Shown here: positions 1-7,794 of the stretch, one piece after another | How positions within the stretch are numbered: position 1 is the first letter of the stretch | How the letters are laid out: the number at the start of each line of letters is the position of its first letter | NCBI RefSeq assembly: GCF_003386285.1 | Contig: NZ_QPNC01000010.1 | Span: 1-64,000 of the forward strand | DNA: 64,000 nt | DNA from: Nocardiopsis sp. FIRDI 009 | Lineage (GTDB): Bacteria > Actinomycetota > Actinomycetes > Streptosporangiales > Streptosporangiaceae | Direction: 5' to 3' | Translations under genes and position numbers: made by a program | Notes under the pieces: model-generated | The model's database searches: none | Told to the model about the DNA's origin: nothing | What the model saw: only the letters and a program-made list of their open reading frames with translations

Positions 1-51
1 ACCAGCCGTTCCACCATCGACACAGGAGCAGGCTACCGAGAACCCAAATGA
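1..51 (+). CDS. C-terminal end of an unidentified upstream gene
   Basis: The frame beginning at base 1 is open and stops with TGA at 49-51, giving a 16-residue tail that ends in GYREPK. It lies just upstream of the ATP-binding protein on the same strand. It is too short to assign a family, and an open stretch of this length could also occur by chance in high-GC DNA. Confidence 0.35.
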   Translation, partial: TSRSTIDTGAGYREPK

Positions 52-173
52 GATGAGCTCTAAACCACATCGACTCCAGCACATCCGACGTTGGTGGAGC
101 GATGAACGGTCCCACGCACAGTGTGCCCCAGTCGGCTGAGCCTCCAGGTAACGATCGGCGTGGAGGAGCAGCG

Positions 174-692
174 ATGCATGAAGCCGACATCCCGCGACCG
201 AGGCGCGGACAGCAGCACGAGGACCGGCGGGTGGCGGGCGGGTTGCCGGTGCGCGTGCGGGGTCGGCGGCTGGGGGAGTCCACCGCCTACTTCGACGGGA
301 CGCCCGACCAGGTCGGCCGTATCCGCGACTGGAGCCAGAACGCCACCGGGCTCGATCCGGTCGAGGCCGCGCCGGTGGGACTGGTCGTCAGCGAGTTCGT
401 GACCAACGCCGTCCGCCACACCGCTTCCGGCGGCCGGTGCGGCCGAGTGAGGGTCTGCGTCGAGGTCCTCCCCGGAACCGTCGTGCTCGTCTCCGTGACC
501 GACGACGGCCCCCGCCCCGGCCGGCGGATCACCCTTCCCCGTGTTCCCGAACGGACGAAGGACCCGTACCCGGGCGGGCGCGGACTCCTCCTCGTGGCCG
601 CCGTCGCCGAGAAGTGGTGGTGGACCGGCCGCTACGGCGGCCCCCTCACCCTCTGGGCACTGATCGACCCCCACCGCGACCTGGTCCGATGA
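174..692 (+). CDS. ATP-binding protein, RsbW-like anti-sigma kinase fold
   Basis: This is a 172-residue single-domain GHKL ATPase of the HATPase_c_2 type, common in actinomycetes as anti-sigma factor/serine kinases or regulatory partners of other proteins. The N-box is visible as SEFVTNAVRH (about residues 73-82), followed by the G1 box VTDDGP and the G2 box GGRGLLLV. The ATG at 174 is preferred over the in-frame ATG at 102 because GGAGGAG lies a few bases upstream and because the extra N-terminal stretch is low-complexity. No sigma or anti-anti-sigma gene is adjacent, so the target is unknown. The fold is confident and the role is inferred. Confidence 0.85.
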   Translation: MHEADIPRPRRGQQHEDRRVAGGLPVRVRGRRLGESTAYFDGTPDQVGRIRDWSQNATGLDPVEAAPVGLVVSEFVTNAVRHTASGGRCGRVRVCVEVLPGTVVLVSVTDDGPRPGRRITLPRVPERTKDPYPGGRGLLLVAAVAEKWWWTGRYGGPLTLWALIDPHRDLVR

Positions 693-784
693 CCGGCCGG
701 GAGCCAGCCGCGCACAAGAAGATGCCCCGGCCGGTGCTCCACCACCGGTCCGGGGCGCGATCAACCACCTGAGCAAGCAGGAGA

Positions 785-1156
785 ATGACCATGCACCACC
801 CTAACGGGCGGCACCGCAGGCCCGCCGCGTCCCTCGCCGCGCGGCTGTGGCAGCTCGCCGCCGCCGCGCTCGCGACGGCCCTGGCCTACGTGTGCACCCC
901 CGAAACTCCCGGTCCTGGAACCCGAGCGATCACCCCGGCCCCCGAGCGCCCCTCGCTGGCCCCGACACCCCTGGCAGAACCCGACGCCCAGGAACCCGGA
1001 CCCGACGAGATCGGCGGTGCCCTCGTCCGCCCCTACGTGCTCCCCCGCATCCCCCGGCCGCGGCTCCCCGAGGGTGACCTCCTGGCGGGACCGGCACCGG
1101 GTGAGTTCGACGGACTCGCCTCCCTCGTCCGCACCTACCTCCACCGGTCGGACTGA
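785..1156 (+). CDS. small proline-rich membrane-anchored or secreted protein
   Basis: A 123-residue protein with a basic N-terminus, one hydrophobic segment (about residues 18-36, LAARLWQLAAAALATALAYV) and a proline-rich remainder. The segment could be an uncleaved anchor or a signal sequence. AGCAGGAG sits just before the ATG. It starts 92 bases after the ATP-binding protein on the same strand and is followed by a strong hairpin, so the two may be cotranscribed. No family is recognised. Confidence 0.6.
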   Translation: MTMHHPNGRHRRPAASLAARLWQLAAAALATALAYVCTPETPGPGTRAITPAPERPSLAPTPLAEPDAQEPGPDEIGGALVRPYVLPRIPRPRLPEGDLLAGPAPGEFDGLASLVRTYLHRSD

Positions 1157-1168
1157 CCGGACACGCCT

Positions 1169-1200
1169 GTGGCGGGGCGGCGGTACCGCCGCCCCGCCAC
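1169..1200. terminator. 32-bp perfect palindrome, bidirectional terminator
   Basis: Two 16-base arms (GTGGCGGGGCGGCGGT and its exact complement) abut without a loop between convergent genes ending at 1156 (+) and 1239 (-). There is no T-tract, as is usual for actinomycete GC hairpins. Confidence 0.6.
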
Positions 1201-1238
1201 GGCACCCCTCGGAGGGCGCGATGATCACGGGCGCCTGG

Positions 1239-1676
1239 TCAGCCGACGGAGCCCTCCGTGGTGCGGAACCACTCCTTGGCGCTCTGGCTCTCGATGAGGA
1301 TCGCCACGGCCACCATGAGGACGAACCCCAGAACCGCGTTCTCCCCCATCAGGAGGTTCAGGACGGCGGACACGAAGGCGAGCACGACGACCGCGCGCAG
1401 GAGCGTCTGTGTCCTGGCACCTCCCCGACCCATGGTCACGAGCACGTAGCCCTCGAAGGCGACGATCACGACCCCGACGACCATGAGCAGTAGGGCGGTT
1501 TCGTAGGACATCCCGGTCTGGGCCTCCGTCTGGGCTCGGAGGGAGGGGTCTCCCGACGCCATGACGAACCCCAGTGTCGCGACACCGTAGATGATGACGG
1601 CCAGAACCAGTCTGATAGCGAGGACGACCCGGACCGCCTTGAGGTTGCCGGGCATGGGGAGCACAGGGGGGTTCAT
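1239..1676 (-). CDS. small integral membrane protein, unknown function
   Basis: A protein of 145 residues with four predicted hydrophobic segments: one near the N-terminus (VVLAIRLVLAVIIYGVATLG), two in the middle (ALLLMVVGVVIVAFEGYVLV, AVVVLAFVSAVLNLL) and one near the end (AVLGFVLMVAVAILIE). The ATG at 1676 is chosen over a longer in-frame start at 1757 because GAGAGAG lies just upstream and the protein then starts with a normal short cytoplasmic tail. It is monocistronic and convergent with the preceding gene. No family is recognised. Confidence 0.65.
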   Translation of the reverse strand: MNPPVLPMPGNLKAVRVVLAIRLVLAVIIYGVATLGFVMASGDPSLRAQTEAQTGMSYETALLLMVVGVVIVAFEGYVLVTMGRGGARTQTLLRAVVVLAFVSAVLNLLMGENAVLGFVLMVAVAILIESQSAKEWFRTTEGSVG

Positions 1677-1807
1677 GGAACTCTCTCGTGTGGGGAACGA
1701 TGCCACTGGCTTGGACACGATCCGTGTCGGCACGGTTCCATGAAGTTCGCGATTCATCGGAAACGCACCGAACCACCCCTCTCCGCAACCGACGAGGCGC
1801 CCCCGAA

Positions 1808-1850
1808 CGGCGAACGCCTCCGCGCGCCACGCACGCGGAGGCGTTCGCCG
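1808..1850 (-). terminator. terminator of the valine-degradation operon
   Basis: A 17-bp perfect stem (CGGCGAACGCCTCCGCG and its complement) with a 9-base loop lies 12 bases beyond the mmsB stop codon on the operon strand. Confidence 0.75.
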
Positions 1851-1861
1851 TGTCCCGTGGG

Positions 1862-2872
1862 TCAGGAGCCGCCGCCTGATCGGCCGCCTGACTCGACGCC
1901 CGGTTCGATCTCCGACGCGCCGACCGATCCGGCCGCCTCCAGCCCGCCGTCCGCTCCGCCGTCGTCCGGCTTCCCGGACCGCTCACGGATGGCGTTGACG
2001 ATCGCGGAGAAGTCCCGCTCGGTCTCCAGCCCCTCGGCGAAGGCCGCGTAGATCCGGGCCGCGTGCAGCCCGATCTCGGCCTCCACCCCGGTGTCGCGCA
2101 GCGCGTTGGCCGCCAGCCCCAGGTCCTTGGCCATCAGCGAGGCGGCGAACCCGGGCTGGTAATCCCGGTTGGCCGGGCTGGTCGGGACCGGCCCCGGCAC
2201 CGGGCAGTTCGTGGTCAGCGACCAGCACTGGCCGGACGCGGTCGAGACCACGTCGAACAGCGCCTGGTGGGTCAGCCCCAGCCGCTCGCCGAGCACGAAC
2301 GCCTCGCTGACCGCGATCATCGACGCGCCCAGCACCATGTTGTTGCAGATCTTCGCGGCCTGCCCGCCGCCGGGCCCGCCGCAGTGCACCACCTTGCGGC
2401 CCATCGCCGACAGCAGCGGTTCCACGTCGGCGAAGTCGGCGCCCTCGGCCCCCACCATGAAGGTGAGCGTCGCGGCGGTCGCGCCCACGACACCGCCCGA
2501 GACCGGGGCGTCCACCGCCCGGTGGCCCGCGGCGACGGCCGCCGCGTTGGCGGCGCGGGCGTCGGCCACGTCCACGGTCGAGCAGTCGACGAAGAGCGTC
2601 CCGGGGCGGGCGGCGGCCAGCAGCCCCGTCTCCCCGTCGGCGCCCCGGTAGGCGGAGAGCAGGTGCCGTCCGCTCGGCAGCATCGTGACGACCACCTCGG
2701 CACCGGCGACCGCGTCGGCCGGGCTGTCCGCAGCGCGCACACCCGTCTCGGCGGCCTTGGCCAGGGCCTCGGGCACCAGGTCGAACCCGGTGACCGTGTG
2801 CCCGGCGGTCACGAGGTTGGCGGCCATCGGCCCACCCATGTTGCCCAGTCCGACGAACGCGACGGCGGTCAT
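1862..2872 (-). CDS. mmsB: 3-hydroxyisobutyrate dehydrogenase
   Basis: Oxidises 3-hydroxyisobutyrate to methylmalonate semialdehyde with NAD+ in valine catabolism. It is 336 residues, slightly longer than typical because of a Gly/Ser-rich tail. The N-terminal Rossmann motif GLGNMGGPMA, the substrate motif DAPVSGGVVGA and the catalytic-lysine segment GGGQAAKICNNM are all present. The ATG at 2872 overlaps the hydrolase stop codon (ATGA), which fixes the start and indicates translational coupling. It is the last gene of the operon, and its product hands the semialdehyde to MmsA, the first gene. Confidence 0.95.
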   Translation of the reverse strand: MTAVAFVGLGNMGGPMAANLVTAGHTVTGFDLVPEALAKAAETGVRAADSPADAVAGAEVVVTMLPSGRHLLSAYRGADGETGLLAAARPGTLFVDCSTVDVADARAANAAAVAAGHRAVDAPVSGGVVGATAATLTFMVGAEGADFADVEPLLSAMGRKVVHCGGPGGGQAAKICNNMVLGASMIAVSEAFVLGERLGLTHQALFDVVSTASGQCWSLTTNCPVPGPVPTSPANRDYQPGFAASLMAKDLGLAANALRDTGVEAEIGLHAARIYAAFAEGLETERDFSAIVNAIRERSGKPDDGGADGGLEAAGSVGASEIEPGVESGGRSGGGS

Positions 2873-3990
2873 GCACGGCTCCCCTCGTCGATGAGTCCCA
2901 GCGGCCCGTCCGGCGCGGCGGCGAAGAACCGCGCCACGTGGCTGTCGGACACCTCCGCCAGCCGGTCCGGCGCCCACCTCGGGTTCCGGTCCTTGTCGAT
3001 CACCTGCGCCCGCACGCCCTCGACCAGGTCGGGGGAGGACAGGGTGGCGCACGAGACCCGGTACTCCTGCTCCAGGACCGCCTCCAGCGTGGGCAGCTCC
3101 CGGGCCCGGCACAGCGCCGCCAGGGCGACCTTCACCGAGGTGGGCGACTTGCTCTCGATGACGTCGGCGGCGCGCGCGGCGTCCTTGTCTCCGTGGGAGC
3201 GCAACCGGTCGACGATCTCCTCGGCGGTGTCGGCGGAGTAGCAGGCGTCGATCCAGTGCCGGGAACCGGCCAGGTCACCGGCCGGGACGGTCTCGGCGAA
3301 CCGGCCGACGGCGTCGGCGACGTGCTCGGCGGAGGCGGCCTTGGTGAGCGCGTCGGCCAGGTCGGCCAGCCGCTCGGACGGGACGAAGTGGTCGGCGAGG
3401 CCGGTGTACACGGCGTCGCCGGGGCCGACCGAACCGGCGGTCAGGGCCATGTGCGTGCCGGTCTCCCCGGGCGCCCGGGACAGCAGGAAGGTGCCGCCGA
3501 CGTCGGGCACGAACCCGATCGTGGCCTCGGGCATGCCGACGGTGGAGCGTTCGGTGACGACACGGACGCTCCCGTGCGCGGACACGCCCACCCCGCCGCC
3601 CATGACGACGCCGTCCATGAAGGCGACGTACGGCTTGGTGAATCGGGCGATGTGCGCGTTGAGCAGGTACTCGTCGCGCCAGAAGGCGGCCGCCTCGCGG
3701 CCGTCCCCCCTGGCGCTGGCCTGGATGGAGCGGATGTCGCCGCCCGCGCACAGGCCGCGCTCCCCGGCCCCGTCGATGAGCACGGCGGCCACCGTGTCGT
3801 CGCCCTCCCACGCGGTGAGGACGGCCTCGATGTCCCGCACCATGGCGTGGTTGAGGGCGTTGATCGCGCGGGGCCGGTTCAGGGTGATCCGGCCGAGCGC
3901 GCCCTCGACGCGCGACACGACCTCGGCGTCGGAGGGGGTGGGCGGGGCGGTTCCGGTGGACGCGGGGGCGGCTCCGGGTGTCTCGGACAT
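2869..3990 (-). CDS. 3-hydroxyisobutyryl-CoA hydrolase
   Basis: An enoyl-CoA hydratase/isomerase-fold protein of 373 residues, the length expected of 3-hydroxyisobutyryl-CoA hydrolase (about 350) rather than of a simple crotonase (about 260). It hydrolyses 3-hydroxyisobutyryl-CoA to the free acid consumed by MmsB. Family motifs visible are RPRAINALN, the oxyanion-hole segment CAGGDIR, GGGVGVSAHG and the acidic segment MPEATIGFVPDVGG. Its ATG overlaps the upstream dehydrogenase stop by one base (TGATG) and its own stop overlaps the mmsB start. The N-terminal 25 residues are Pro/Ala-rich and probably disordered. Confidence 0.93.
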   Translation of the reverse strand: MSETPGAAPASTGTAPPTPSDAEVVSRVEGALGRITLNRPRAINALNHAMVRDIEAVLTAWEGDDTVAAVLIDGAGERGLCAGGDIRSIQASARGDGREAAAFWRDEYLLNAHIARFTKPYVAFMDGVVMGGGVGVSAHGSVRVVTERSTVGMPEATIGFVPDVGGTFLLSRAPGETGTHMALTAGSVGPGDAVYTGLADHFVPSERLADLADALTKAASAEHVADAVGRFAETVPAGDLAGSRHWIDACYSADTAEEIVDRLRSHGDKDAARAADVIESKSPTSVKVALAALCRARELPTLEAVLEQEYRVSCATLSSPDLVEGVRAQVIDKDRNPRWAPDRLAEVSDSHVARFFAAAPDGPLGLIDEGSRA

Positions 3991-5129
3991 CAGGCGGCCC
4001 CGGTGAGTCCGCGAGCGATGATCAGGCTCATGATCTCGTTGGTTCCTTCCAGGATTCGGTGCACCCGCAGGTCGCGGACGATCTTCTCAATCCCGTACTC
4101 GGTGAGGTATCCGTACCCCCCGTGCAGTTGGAGGGCCTCGTCGGCGACGGTGTACCCGGCTTCGGTGGCGAACCGCTTGGCCATCGCGCACAGCTGCTGC
4201 GCCTCGGGTTCGCCCGCGTCCAGGGCGGCGGCGGCCCGCCACAGCAGGGACCGGGCGGCCTCCAGCTCCGTGGCCATCTCGGCGAGCCGGAACCGCAGCG
4301 CCTGGGCGTTGATCAGCGGCGCCCCGAACGCCTCGCGGTCGGCCAGGTAGGCGGTGCTGGCCTCCAGTGCGGCGCGGCCCCCGCCGAGCGAGCAGGCGGC
4401 GATCCCGAGTCGGCCGCCGTTGAGGCCGTGCATCGCGATCCGGAAGCCGTCGCCCTCCTCCCCCAGACGGCGGTCGGCGGGGACGCGGACGCCGTCCAGG
4501 ATCACCTGGCGGGTGGGCTGGGCGTTCCAGCCCATCTTGGCCTCGTTGGCGCCGAAGGACAGCCCCGGGTCGTCGCGGTGGACGACGAAGGCGGACACCC
4601 CGGAGGCCCCGGCGTCCCCGGTCCGGGCCATGACCAGGTACACCTCCGAGGCGCCCGCGCCGGAGATGAACTGCTTGGTGCCGGTGATGACGTAGTGGTC
4701 GCCGTCGCGTTCGGCGCGCGTGCCGAGCGCGGCGGCGTCGGAGCCCGCGCCGGGTTCGGTGAGGCAGTAGCTGCCCAGGGTGTCGGCGGCGCAGAGGCCG
4801 GGCAGCCAGCGGGCGCGCTGTTCGGCGGAGCCGTAGCGGTCGACCATCCAGGCGACCATGTTGTGGATGGACAGGTATCCGGCGATGGACGGGCAGCCGG
4901 TGGCCAGGGCCTCGAAGACGATGGCCCCGTCGAGGCGGCTGAGTCCGGAGCCCCCGGACTCCTCGCCGACGTACACGCCGCCCAGGCCGAGGTCGGCGGC
5001 CTTGCGGAGCACGTCCACGGGGAAGTGCTTGGCCTGGTCCCACTCGACGGCGTGCGGCGCGAGGTGCTCGCGGGCGAAGTCGCGGGCGGTCTCGGCCAGG
5101 ATGATCTGGTCCTCGGTGAGTGTGTTCAC
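3990..5129 (-). CDS. isobutyryl-CoA dehydrogenase (acyl-CoA dehydrogenase family)
   Basis: A 379-residue FAD-dependent acyl-CoA dehydrogenase. It has the FAD/substrate signature CLTEPGAGSDAA, the second signature QLHGGYGYL and the catalytic-base segment LEGTNEI near the C-terminus. Its position between mmsA and the 3-hydroxyisobutyryl-CoA hydrolase argues that the substrate is isobutyryl-CoA from valine. Sequence alone cannot exclude other short branched substrates. It starts with GTG nine bases after the mmsA stop. An electron-transferring flavoprotein encoded elsewhere would take the electrons. Confidence 0.9.
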   Translation of the reverse strand: MNTLTEDQIILAETARDFAREHLAPHAVEWDQAKHFPVDVLRKAADLGLGGVYVGEESGGSGLSRLDGAIVFEALATGCPSIAGYLSIHNMVAWMVDRYGSAEQRARWLPGLCAADTLGSYCLTEPGAGSDAAALGTRAERDGDHYVITGTKQFISGAGASEVYLVMARTGDAGASGVSAFVVHRDDPGLSFGANEAKMGWNAQPTRQVILDGVRVPADRRLGEEGDGFRIAMHGLNGGRLGIAACSLGGGRAALEASTAYLADREAFGAPLINAQALRFRLAEMATELEAARSLLWRAAAALDAGEPEAQQLCAMAKRFATEAGYTVADEALQLHGGYGYLTEYGIEKIVRDLRVHRILEGTNEIMSLIIARGLTGAA

Positions 5130-5138
5130 TGCGGCCGC

Positions 5139-6665
5139 CTAGCGCATGACCGGGATCGTGAAGCTGGCGCCCTCCTTGGCCCCGGACGGCCAGCGGGAGG
5201 TGACGGTCTTGGTGCGCGTGTGGAACCGGATCGAGTCGGGGCCGTGCTGGTTGAGGTCGCCGAACCCGGACCGCTTCCAGCCGCCGAAGGTGTGGTAGGC
5301 GACGGGGACCGGGATCGGCACGTTGACGCCGACCATGCCGGTGTTGACGCGCTGGGAGAAGTCGCGGGCGGTGTCGCCGTCGCGGGTGAAGATCGCGACG
5401 CCGTTGCCGTACTCGTGCTCGCTGGGCAGGCGGAGGGCCTCCTCGTAGGTGTCCGCGCGCACGACGCAGAGCACGGGGCCGAAGATCTCCTCGCGGTAGA
5501 TCCGCATGTCGGGGGTGACCCGGTCGAAGAGGCTGGGGCCGGTGAAGAACCCGTCCTCGTGGCCGGGGACGGTGTGCCCGCGCCCGTCGACGACCAGCTC
5601 CGCGCCCTCCTCGACGCCGAGGGCCACGTAGCGCTCGACCCGTTCCAGGGCCTCGCGGGTGACGAGCGGGCCGAAGTCGGCGTCGGGGTCGTGGGAGGGG
5701 CCGACCCGCAGGGCGCCGATGCGCTCGGTGAGACGGGCGACCAGCGCGTCGGCGGTCTCCCGACCGACCGGGACGGCCACGGACACGGCCATGCAGCGCT
5801 CGCCCGCGGAGCCGTAACCGGCGCCGAGCAGCGCGTCCACGGCCTGGTCGAGGTCGGCGTCGGGCATGACGATCATGTGGTTCTTGGCCCCGCCGAAGCA
5901 CTGGGCCCGCTTACCGTGCGCGGTCGCGGTCGTGTAGACGTACTCGGCGATGGGGGTGGAGCCGACGAACCCGACGGCGGCCACGCGGGGGTCGGTGAGC
6001 AGGGTGTCGACGCTCTCCTTGCCGCCGTTGACGACGTTGAGCACGCCCGGGGGCAGTCCCGCCTCCAGGAAGAGTTCGGCGATGCGGAGCGGGACGGAGG
6101 GGTCGCGCTCGGACGGTTTGAGGACGAACGCGTTGCCGCAGGCGAGGGAGGGCGCTGCCTTCCAGAGCGGGATCATCGCCGGGAAGTTGAACGGGGTGAT
6201 GCCCGCGACGACGCCCAGCGGCTGGCGGAGGGAGTGGACGTCGATCCCGGTCCCGGCGTTGTCGGTGAACTCGCCCTTGAGCAGGTGCGGGATCCCGGCG
6301 GCGAACTCGACCACCTCCAGGCCGCGCTGGATGTCGCCGTGGGCGTCGGCGACGGTCTTGCCGTGTTCGGCGGACAGCAGGCGGGCGAGGGTCTCGCGTT
6401 CGTCGTCGACGAGCTGGAGGAAGCGGAGGAGGACGCGGGCCCGGCGCTGGGGGTTCCAGGCGGCCCACTCGGGCTGGGCGCGTTCGGCGTCGGCGATGGC
6501 GGCCTCGGTCTCGGCCCGGTCGGCGAGGGGGACGCGGGCCTGGACGGTGCCGTTGTTGGGGTCGAAGACGTCGCCGAAGGAGCCGGACCGCCCGGGGACG
6601 TGCTTTCCATGTACGAAGTGCGTGAGTTCGCGGGGCTCGTCGGGTTCGTGGTTCTCACTGACCAT
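5139..6665 (-). CDS. mmsA: methylmalonate-semialdehyde dehydrogenase (CoA-acylating)
   Basis: Converts methylmalonate semialdehyde (and malonate semialdehyde) with CoA and NAD+ to propionyl-CoA (acetyl-CoA) plus CO2, the last step of the valine branch. It is 508 residues, the family length. The family-specific GGAKNH segment, the nucleophile in GSAGERCMAVS and the NAD-binding GFVGSTPIAEYV are visible. The ATG at 6665 gives a normal N-terminus and follows GAGAGCTGG. In-frame extension upstream reads into the riboswitch region and is not coding. It is the first gene of the operon, 225 bases beyond the riboswitch P1 helix. Confidence 0.95.
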   Translation of the reverse strand: MVSENHEPDEPRELTHFVHGKHVPGRSGSFGDVFDPNNGTVQARVPLADRAETEAAIADAERAQPEWAAWNPQRRARVLLRFLQLVDDERETLARLLSAEHGKTVADAHGDIQRGLEVVEFAAGIPHLLKGEFTDNAGTGIDVHSLRQPLGVVAGITPFNFPAMIPLWKAAPSLACGNAFVLKPSERDPSVPLRIAELFLEAGLPPGVLNVVNGGKESVDTLLTDPRVAAVGFVGSTPIAEYVYTTATAHGKRAQCFGGAKNHMIVMPDADLDQAVDALLGAGYGSAGERCMAVSVAVPVGRETADALVARLTERIGALRVGPSHDPDADFGPLVTREALERVERYVALGVEEGAELVVDGRGHTVPGHEDGFFTGPSLFDRVTPDMRIYREEIFGPVLCVVRADTYEEALRLPSEHEYGNGVAIFTRDGDTARDFSQRVNTGMVGVNVPIPVPVAYHTFGGWKRSGFGDLNQHGPDSIRFHTRTKTVTSRWPSGAKEGASFTIPVMR

Positions 6666-6771
6666 TGGCGCACCAGCTCTCGTCTGGAGGGGGAGGGGCA
6701 CGGGGGCATGGGGAACGGGGCCGCGATGGTGCGCGGCCGTCCGGGTGGCCCGTGGTGTCGGGTCGCCGGGT

Positions 6772-6849
6772 TCAGCGGTCGTGCCCGATCGCGTGGCCGG
6801 GCGGTGTCGCGTGCCCGGACCGGGTCGCGTGGGCGCGTACCGGTGCCAT
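6772..6849 (-). CDS. possible 25-residue leader peptide between riboswitch and mmsA
   Basis: This is the first ATG after the riboswitch on the transcript, 41 bases past the P1 helix, preceded by GAGGACGGAG with 9 bases between GGAG and ATG. It encodes a His/Gly/Ala-rich peptide with a repeated HAT/GHA pattern, which comes from three imperfect 18-bp tandem repeats at 6781-6831. It ends 106 bases before mmsA. A chance ORF in GC-rich DNA is a real alternative. No homology is claimed. Confidence 0.3.
   Translation of the reverse strand: MAPVRAHATRSGHATPPGHAIGHDR
6781..6831. repeat. three imperfect 18-bp tandem repeats
   Basis: On the minus strand the units begin CACGCGAC(C/A)CGG, CACGCGACACCG and CACGCGATCGGG, spaced at 18 bases (6814-6831, 6796-6813, 6781-6795; the last is incomplete). 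They lie in the leader between the riboswitch and mmsA. Confidence 0.55.
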
Positions 6850-6889
6850 GCGTGCTCGCTCCGTCCTCGTGGATCACACGGTTGTGGAC

Positions 6890-7033
6890 AGCCGCGGCCG
6901 GTCTCCTGACTCCCGGATCGGCGCGCTCTCCCCGCCTTCCCGGCTGACGCCGGTGGCATCGCCTGGAAGAGCACTCCCCGGACACAGTGGCGGGACCGTG
7001 CCGGATTCGCACCGGCTTCCCTGCACCGCGGCT
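6890..7033 (-). ncRNA. cobalamin riboswitch in the valine operon leader
   Basis: On the minus strand the conserved cobalamin-aptamer core is unmistakable. In order it has GGGAAGCCGGTGCGAATCC, then CGGTCCCGCCACTGTG (the B12-box region), then CCACCGGCGTCAGCC, GGGAAGG and the 3' core GAGTCAGGAGACCGGCCG. The closing P1 helix is a perfect 8-bp pair, AGCCGCGG (7026-7033) with CCGCGGCT (6890-6897). Such aptamers (Rfam RF00174 type) usually repress downstream genes when adenosylcobalamin is bound. The next recognisable gene downstream is mmsA. No obvious intrinsic terminator follows P1, so control may act on translation or on Rho. Confidence 0.95.
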
Positions 7034-7051
7034 CTGTGACGCCCACCATAT

Positions 7052-7067
7052 AGTTGGACGTCCAAGT
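7052..7067 (-). promoter_or_regulatory. palindromic operator-like site at the valine-operon promoter
   Basis: AGTTGGACGTCCAAGT is symmetric at 7 of 8 base pairs, with a 12-bp perfect core TTGGACGTCCAA at 7054-7065. It lies 19 bases upstream of the riboswitch P1 helix. On the minus strand an AT-rich CTATATGG, a plausible -10, follows immediately, so a protein bound here would cover the promoter spacer. The TetR product encoded next door is the obvious candidate binder. That link is inference. Confidence 0.55.
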
Positions 7068-7206
7068 AAATCCAGAGCCTCCGGACTGTGACCCGGACCA
7101 CACGGACTGAGAGGTGGTCCGGGACACCGGACGCCGGCGGTCCGGGACGGGGAGACGGGCGGACACGCGCCCGTGCGCCCCGCGGCCGGGGACCGGAGGT
7201 CGGGTG

Positions 7207-7794
7207 CTACCGCTCCAGGGCGGCGAGGAGCCCGTGGGCCTCGTCCAGGCGGACGGGAACGGCCTCCGGACCCTCCGACAGGCGCATCGCGGTCAGCTCG
7301 CAGGCCATCGCGACGTGGGCGGCCAGGACGGCCACGGCCTCCGCCGCGCCGACCTCCATGAGCGCGTTCGCCAGCTTGTCGGCCCGGCACTGCCGCATCA
7401 GGAGATAGCGGGACCTGAGGTCGTCGCTCTCCCTCAGCAGTCGCATCAGCACCGCCGCGTGGTCGGGCGACAGGGCGACGTGCGCCTGGGCGCCCGCCTC
7501 GCGCAGGAGCGCGACCGCGGCACCGAGATCGTCCGCCACGGGAGCGGACGCCTTCTCGCGCACGTGGGCGCAGACGCGGTCGGCCTCATCCGCGTCGTCC
7601 GCGAACAGCACCTGTTGTTTGTCCCCGAAGTACCGAAAGAAGGTGGTACGCCCCACCTCGGCACGTTCGGCGATCTCCGCGACGGTGACGTTGTCGAATC
7701 CGTGCTCGGCGAAGAGCTGGAAGGCGGCCGACACGATCAGCGCGCGGGCCTTGCGCCGTTTACGGGCGTGGAGCGTGTCCGGGGGGTGGTGCAT
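7207..7794 (-). CDS. TetR-family transcriptional regulator
   Basis: A 195-residue regulator with the N-terminal TetR helix-turn-helix (about residues 15-60, including ALIVSAAFQLFAEHGFDNVT and VGRTTFFRYFGDK) and a variable helical ligand domain. It lies upstream of, and on the same strand as, the valine operon. Its stop is 174 bases before the riboswitch. The palindromic sites at 7052-7067 and 7815-7825 are candidate operators. The ligand is unknown, and an acyl-CoA or branched acid would suit the context. Confidence 0.88.
   Translation of the reverse strand: MHHPPDTLHARKRRKARALIVSAAFQLFAEHGFDNVTVAEIAERAEVGRTTFFRYFGDKQQVLFADDADEADRVCAHVREKASAPVADDLGAAVALLREAGAQAHVALSPDHAAVLMRLLRESDDLRSRYLLMRQCRADKLANALMEVGAAEAVAVLAAHVAMACELTAMRLSEGPEAVPVRLDEAHGLLAALER

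Noticed and set aside
5145..7166. mmsA extended to an upstream start at 7166 (675 residues)
   Set aside because: The extra 167 residues are a translation of the cobalamin riboswitch and its flanks; the family N-terminus begins at 6665.
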